Under the pieces are notes generated by a model that ran no database searches, was not told where the DNA came from, and saw only the letters and a program-made list of their open reading frames with translations. Of a stretch of 64,000 nt of DNA, positions 60,489-64,000 are shown one piece after another. The DNA comes from CAVRJC01 sp963721435 (GTDB taxonomy: Bacteria > Actinomycetota > Acidimicrobiia > IMCC26256 > DASPTH01): assembly GCA_963721435.1 (NCBI GenBank), contig CAVRJC010000007.1, forward strand, positions 1-64,000. Direction: 5' to 3'. The position numbers were made by a program, and so were the translations under genes. Each line of letters opens with the position of its first letter. The stretch's first letter is position 1.

Positions 60489-61937
60489 TCAGCCGTAGAG
60501 GGCGAGGAGGTCGTCGCGGACTCGGCGGCGGAGGATTTTGCCGGTGGCGGTTTGGGGGAGTTCTTCGACGATGTGGATGGTCTCGGGGGTCTTGAGGGTG
60601 CCGAGGCGGGTGCGGACCCATTCGCGGACGTGTTCGGTGTCGACGGTGTCGACGCCGGGTCGGAGGGTGATCATGGCGGCGATCGTCTCGCCCCATTCTT
60701 CGTCGGGGAGGCCGACGACGGCGGCGGTGGAGATGGCGTCGTGTTGGAGGAGCGCGTCTTCGACTTCGGCGGGGCTGATGTTCTCGCCGCCGCGGATGAT
60801 GGTGTCGTCGGCGCGGCCTTCGCAGAAGAGGTAGCCCTCGATGTCGACCCAGCCGCGGTCGCCGGTGTGGAGCCAGCGCTCGGCGTCGACTTTGGAGTCG
60901 GTGCCGACGTAGTCGCCGCTGACCTGGTCGCCGCGGATGAGGATCTCGCCGGGGGTGTCGGCGGCGACTTCGGTGCCGTCGGGGTCGATGATGCGGATCT
61001 CGATGCCGGGGACGGGGCGCCCGACCGACGCGAGGCGGTTCTTGAACAGGGGCTCGTCGGAGTACAAGGCGAGGCGGTGGTCGTCGGGGCCCAGGAGCGC
61101 GACGGTGCTGCTGGTCTCGGTGAGCCCGTAGGCGTTCACGAAGTCGGTTTCGGGCATCAGGTGCAGGGCCCGTTCGAGAACCGAGGTGTGCATACGGGCG
61201 CCGCCGTAGGCGAGGTGCCGCAGGGTGGGCACACGGGCGTCGGGATCGGCTTCCATGACCTGGACGATCCGGGCGAGCATCGTCGGCACGACGGTCGCGT
61301 GGGTGACACCTTCACGGCGCGCAGTGTCGATCCATTCCTCGGCGGTGAACCGTGGGAGGGGCACGATCCGGCGTCCGATGTAGGTGGAGCTCAACACCGC
61401 GGCGACTCCCGCGATGTGGAACGGCGGCACCGACACGATCGCGGCTTCGTGCTCGGCGGCACTGGCGAACTCGAGGGTGTTGAACACGTACGCGAGCAAC
61501 TGGTCGTGACGCAACACCGCAGCCTTCGGCGCCGCCGAGGTGCCACTCGTGAACAACAACACCGCGGGCGCGTCGGGCGCGCCCGGGAACTCACGCTCGT
61601 CCGCGAACTCGGCGTCGACCCAGCCCGGCGCCGCGATCACCGCCGGCTGCACACGCGCGATGAGCTCGTCGAGCTGCGCGTCCGGCAACCGGAAGTTCAA
61701 TGGCGCATAGCTCACCCCCGCCCACGCCGCACCGAACAACGCCGCGGGCACGATCGGCGACAACGCGTCGATCACCGCGACCGTCGTCGCACCACCATGA
61801 TCCTCGTCGATCCGCCGCGCCACCCCACGCGCCGCCCGACGCAACTCCGAGTACGTCAACCCGTCGTCACGGCTACCGAACGCGACCCGATCACCCAACG
61901 CATCAGCAGCCATCTCGAGGACCAAGGCGATGTTCAC
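60489..61937 (-). CDS. AMP-dependent acyl-CoA synthetase
   Basis: An ANL-superfamily ligase of 482 residues activating a carboxylic acid to acyl-CoA through acyl-AMP. The P-loop is VLLFTSGTSAAPKAAVLRH (abbreviated TSGTS..PK), followed by NAYGLTETSSTVALLG, WLHTGDRGWVDIEGYLFCEG, and the catalytic Lys in LPQTATGKILRRRVRD. Shorter N-terminus than typical long-chain enzymes. It is read after the two desulforedoxin-like mini-genes (26 bp gap; ribosome site aggaggatccggtgaac), so the three form a likely operon. Substrate unknown. Confidence 0.92.
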   Translation of the reverse strand: MNIALVLEMAADALGDRVAFGSRDDGLTYSELRRAARGVARRIDEDHGGATTVAVIDALSPIVPAALFGAAWAGVSYAPLNFRLPDAQLDELIARVQPAVIAAPGWVDAEFADEREFPGAPDAPAVLLFTSGTSAAPKAAVLRHDQLLAYVFNTLEFASAAEHEAAIVSVPPFHIAGVAAVLSSTYIGRRIVPLPRFTAEEWIDTARREGVTHATVVPTMLARIVQVMEADPDARVPTLRHLAYGGARMHTSVLERALHLMPETDFVNAYGLTETSSTVALLGPDDHRLALYSDEPLFKNRLASVGRPVPGIEIRIIDPDGTEVAADTPGEILIRGDQVSGDYVGTDSKVDAERWLHTGDRGWVDIEGYLFCEGRADDTIIRGGENISPAEVEDALLQHDAISTAAVVGLPDEEWGETIAAMITLRPGVDTVDTEHVREWVRTRLGTLKTPETIHIVEELPQTATGKILRRRVRDDLLALYG

Positions 61938-61962
61938 CGGATCCTCCTGTGGAGCGCGCTGG

Positions 61963-62106
61963 TCAGTCGGAGGACGGGAGCGGCGCCGCGGCAGGCATCT
62001 CCATCACCTGGCCGTGGCACGTGAGCTCCCCGTCGCCCGCCTTGGTGACGAGCACCGTGGCCTCGCACACCGTGCACGTGTACCGCTTGCCCATCTGGTT
62101 CGCCAT
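61963..62106 (-). CDS. Desulforedoxin-like mini-protein with a His in place of the fourth Cys
   Basis: A 47-residue protein: MANQMGKRYTCTVCEATVLV, then TKAGDGELTCHGQVMEMP and a short tail. Cys11, Cys14, Cys30 and His31 align exactly with the four Cys of the neighbour encoded upstream, giving a C3H1 site for iron or zinc. The start at 62106 follows aaggagg supplied by the end of the upstream gene, so translation is coupled. It is too short for default callers. Role unknown; rubredoxin-like electron transfer or zinc binding are the options. Confidence 0.72.
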   Translation of the reverse strand: MANQMGKRYTCTVCEATVLVTKAGDGELTCHGQVMEMPAAAPLPSSD

Positions 62107-62112
62107 CGGGGC

Positions 62113-62235
62113 CTAGCCCTCCTTCGGGGCCAGTGGCTGGCCGCAACACGAGATCTCGCCATCGGTGCCCTTGACGACCAGCACCTCGGTCTCACACTGC
62201 GCGCAGCGCAGGCGGCTTCCCACTGCAATCGGCAT
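62113..62235 (-). CDS. Desulforedoxin-like mini-protein with four cysteines
   Basis: A 40-residue protein: MPIAVGSRLRCAQCETEVLV, then VKGTDGEISCCGQPLAPKEG. Spacing CxxC (11, 14) and CC (30, 31) is that of desulforedoxin, which binds one Fe(Cys)4 centre and dimerises; zinc is possible. It is the first gene of a mini-pair with a diverged copy 6 bp downstream, and both precede an acyl-CoA synthetase. The start is ATG 62235; upstream is the divergent hydrolase gene. Confidence 0.75.
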   Translation of the reverse strand: MPIAVGSRLRCAQCETEVLVVKGTDGEISCCGQPLAPKEG

Positions 62236-62306
62236 GGTCGTCAGGATACCGAAACGGTTGCGACGCCGGTCGAGTCGGGCGCTGGCGTGCGCGTAGCGTG
62301 CCCGGG

Positions 62307-63158
62307 ATGGGCGCGGCGCCGGAGACGATCACGGTCGAGCACGACGGGCTTCGGATCGCGGCGCTCGACTGGGGGAGCGACGGCTCTCCGCTGCTGCTGA
62401 TGCACCCCAACGGGTTCTGCGCGGGGACCTGGGACCCGCTCGCGCAGCAGCTGCGCGGTGACTACCGGCCGATCGCGATCGACATCCGGGGGCACGGCGC
62501 GAGTGATCCGCCGCGCACCGACGCCGAGTACGCGTTCACGTCGGTGGCATCCGACATCGCGCCGGTGCTCGACGCGCTCGGCGTGCACGAGGTGGTTGCG
62601 CTCGGGCACTCGCTCGGTGGGGCGTGCGTGATCCTGCTCGACCACCTGCACCCGGGAATTGTGCAGCGAGCGCTCCTGTGCGAGGCCATCGCGTTCCCGC
62701 CCGTCCCCGGCGGCACGCCCCCGGACGGCCCGAGCCGGCTCGTCGTCGCGGCACGTCGTCGGCGCGCGGAGTGGCCCGATCGCGCGACCGTGCGGGAGTC
62801 GTACGGGAGCCGTCCACCGTTGAACGTCCTCGAGCCCACGGTGCTCGATGCCTACGTGCACTGGGGATTCCGCGACCGTCCCGACGGAACCATCGAGCTC
62901 GCGTGCGCGCCAGAGGTCGAGGCGCGATTCTTCGAAGCCGCGGCAACGGGGGAGGGCGCTCGCACCGCGTTCGACCGCCTGCCGTCGCTGCGAGGTCGTG
63001 CGACGGTGGTGCGCGGCGACCGGACCGACCTCCCGGCAGTGATCTTCGACGCGCAGGCCGCTGCCCTTGGTGCACCGCTGGTCGAGCTCAGCGGTGACCA
63101 CTTCTTCCTGCAGGAGAACACGGCCCGCGCCGCCGCGCTGGTACGCGAGCACCTCTAA
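62307..63158 (+). CDS. Alpha/beta hydrolase, EstA/dehalogenase-type
   Basis: A 283-residue cytosolic hydrolase. Oxyanion region LLMHPNGFCAGTWDP, PIAIDIRGHGASD, the nucleophile elbow ALGHSLGGACV (Ser about residue 107), and the catalytic His in LSGDHFFLQEN at the end. A cap domain is inserted between about residues 130 and 215. Possible acyl-ester or dienelactone substrates; the closeness to acyl-CoA synthetases suggests lipid or aromatic acid metabolism, as inference. It is convergent with the next gene, overlapping 4 bp. Confidence 0.88.
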   Translation: MGAAPETITVEHDGLRIAALDWGSDGSPLLLMHPNGFCAGTWDPLAQQLRGDYRPIAIDIRGHGASDPPRTDAEYAFTSVASDIAPVLDALGVHEVVALGHSLGGACVILLDHLHPGIVQRALLCEAIAFPPVPGGTPPDGPSRLVVAARRRRAEWPDRATVRESYGSRPPLNVLEPTVLDAYVHWGFRDRPDGTIELACAPEVEARFFEAAATGEGARTAFDRLPSLRGRATVVRGDRTDLPAVIFDAQAAALGAPLVELSGDHFFLQENTARAAALVREHL

Positions 63159-64000
63159 CCACGCGCCAACACCTCGCGTGCCCAGTCGAGGTCGACCTTG
63201 CTCACCGTCGTTCGACGCACCTCGTCGACGATCGCGACGCGACGCGGCCGCTTGTAACCCGCGAGCCGATCCGCCACCCAGTCGCCGATCTCGGTCGTCG
63301 CGAGCTCGGGGCCGTCGGTGATGGCGACGACCGCGCCGACCGCCTCACCCCAGCTCTCGTCCGGCACGCCGACCACCGCCGCGTCGACGACCCGCGGATG
63401 CTGCTTGAGGGTCTCCTCCACCTCTTCGGGCCACACCTTCTCGCCGCCGGTGTTGATGCACCCCGAGCCCCGGCCGAGCAACGTGATCGTGCCGTCGGTC
63501 TCGAGCCGACCCCAGTCGCCGTTCACGGAGTACGGACGGCCGTCGATGGTGCGGAACACCACCGCCGAGCGCTCGGGATCCTTGTAGTACGCGATCGCGA
63601 TCGGCCCCGCGGTCGCGAGCATCCCGGCTTCGCCGTTCGGCGCCTCACTGCCGTCGGCACGGAGGACCTTGGTGTGCGGGCCGGGGCGGAACCTCGCCGT
63701 GGTGCCCTCGCCGGGCGCGGTCGCGAGCCACGCGCCGTACCCGGTGCCCTCGCTCGATCCCGAGCGCGTCGTAGAACGTCATGGTGCCGCGCGACAGGAG
63801 CGCGTCCTTCACGGGCCCGCTCGCCATCGCACCGGAGTTGTGGATGCGGCGCAACGAGGAGATGTCGTACGGGCGCCCTTCCGACTCCGCGCGCTCGAGC
63901 GCGCGCACGATGCGGCTCGCCACGACATCACCGATCACCGCGAAGATCGTGACGCGCTCGCGCTCGATGACCTCACACACCTCGTCGCCGTCGAGCGGGT
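63155..64000 (-). CDS. Acyl-CoA synthetase, 5' end outside the window, frameshifted
   Basis: C-terminal half of an ANL ligase. From the window edge the frame reads VIGDVVASRIVRALERAESE, then RRIHNSGAMASGPVKDALLS and GTMTFYDALG. It then breaks at about 63757-63762 and continues one frame over with SSEGTGYGAWLATAP-type sequence to MLATAGPIAIAYYKDPERSA and VNGDWGRLETDGTITLLGRG. The end is standard: GGEKVWPEEVEETLKQHPRV and TTVSKVDLDWAREVL with the catalytic Lys. An extra G in 'tcgggatcg' explains the break. N-terminal P-loop lies beyond position 64000. Confidence 0.85.

Noticed and set aside
60552..62024. Plus-strand open frame rich in Gly/Asp/Val opposite the acyl-CoA synthetase
   Set aside because: Mirror of a C-rich coding strand; the acyl-CoA synthetase motifs are all on the other strand.

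Overview
The window is 64 kb of high-GC DNA (rich in G and C by eye throughout, with strong G/C preference at third codon positions). It reads as a chromosomal segment of an actinobacterium. The supports are a WhiB-family Fe-S regulator, an MmpL-type exporter, a Ku/LigD end-joining pair, a lipoprotein L,D-transpeptidase, an Rpf/lysozyme-like wall hydrolase, GTG starts, and gene order typical of free-living actinomycetes. The mix of LivJ-like binding proteins, SPFH protein, acyl-CoA synthetases and small zinc ribbons would fit Acidimicrobiia, but that class assignment is inference. I see no rRNA, tRNA, prophage, insertion sequence or CRISPR array.

Layout. 1-5.6 kb: 3' truncated RNase P RNA, a membrane protein, a Ca2+/cation antiporter, WhiB, trpD (frameshifted) coupled to two zinc-ribbon genes, a 70-bp repeat pair, a Cys-rich mini-protein and DoxX. 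5.7-10 kb: a complete Ugp/Mal-type carbohydrate ABC operon. 10-15 kb: VOC protein, MacB-like ATPase plus giant FtsX permease, and PPK2. 15-22 kb: thiamine-binding protein, citrate synthase, PIG-V-like mannosyltransferase, GNAT, L,D-transpeptidase, and MarR divergent from a TauD-type dioxygenase across a perfect 18-bp palindrome, then AlkA and DUF6624. 22-29 kb: ABC-F, SDR, wall hydrolase, Aat, ArsC-like protein, MmpL. 29-33.5 kb: acyl-ACP thioesterase and a sugar/glycan set (epimerase, DegT aminotransferase, GT2, methyltransferase). 33.5-42 kb: a large XRE-HTH/jelly-roll protein, gamma-carbonic anhydrase, CDF transporter fused to a SnoaL-like domain, TIGR04338-like metalloprotease, ABC-2 pair, LigD polymerase and Ku. 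42-46 kb: SPFH protein, cytochrome c and DUF6529 operon. 46-54 kb: a branched-chain-type ABC transporter in which both permeases and both ATPases lie in one chain (LivH-LivM-LivF-LivG, interrupted by one apparent frameshift), with its binding protein. Then come a secreted protein, DUF429, pirin and a triple 70-bp repeat. 54-64 kb: LMW phosphatase with two tandem binding proteins, epoxide hydrolase, a leader peptide plus ferredoxin, alpha/beta hydrolases, two acyl-CoA synthetases and a pair of desulforedoxin-like mini-proteins.

Sequence quality. Five conserved genes (trpD, a GT2 gene, the livF part of the fusion, a DUF429 gene and the terminal acyl-CoA synthetase) are each split by what looks like a single-base indel next to short G/C runs. 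This suggests residual consensus errors as much as true pseudogenes, so reading frames there should be read as 'probably one gene'.

Most notable items: the single-chain LivHMFG transporter; a family of 70-bp repeats at two loci 50 kb apart; paired desulforedoxin-like proteins too short for usual gene callers; the SPFH-cytochrome c-DUF6529 operon; the HTH/jelly-roll protein with an ETD microsatellite; and a 16-codon leader in front of the ferredoxin.
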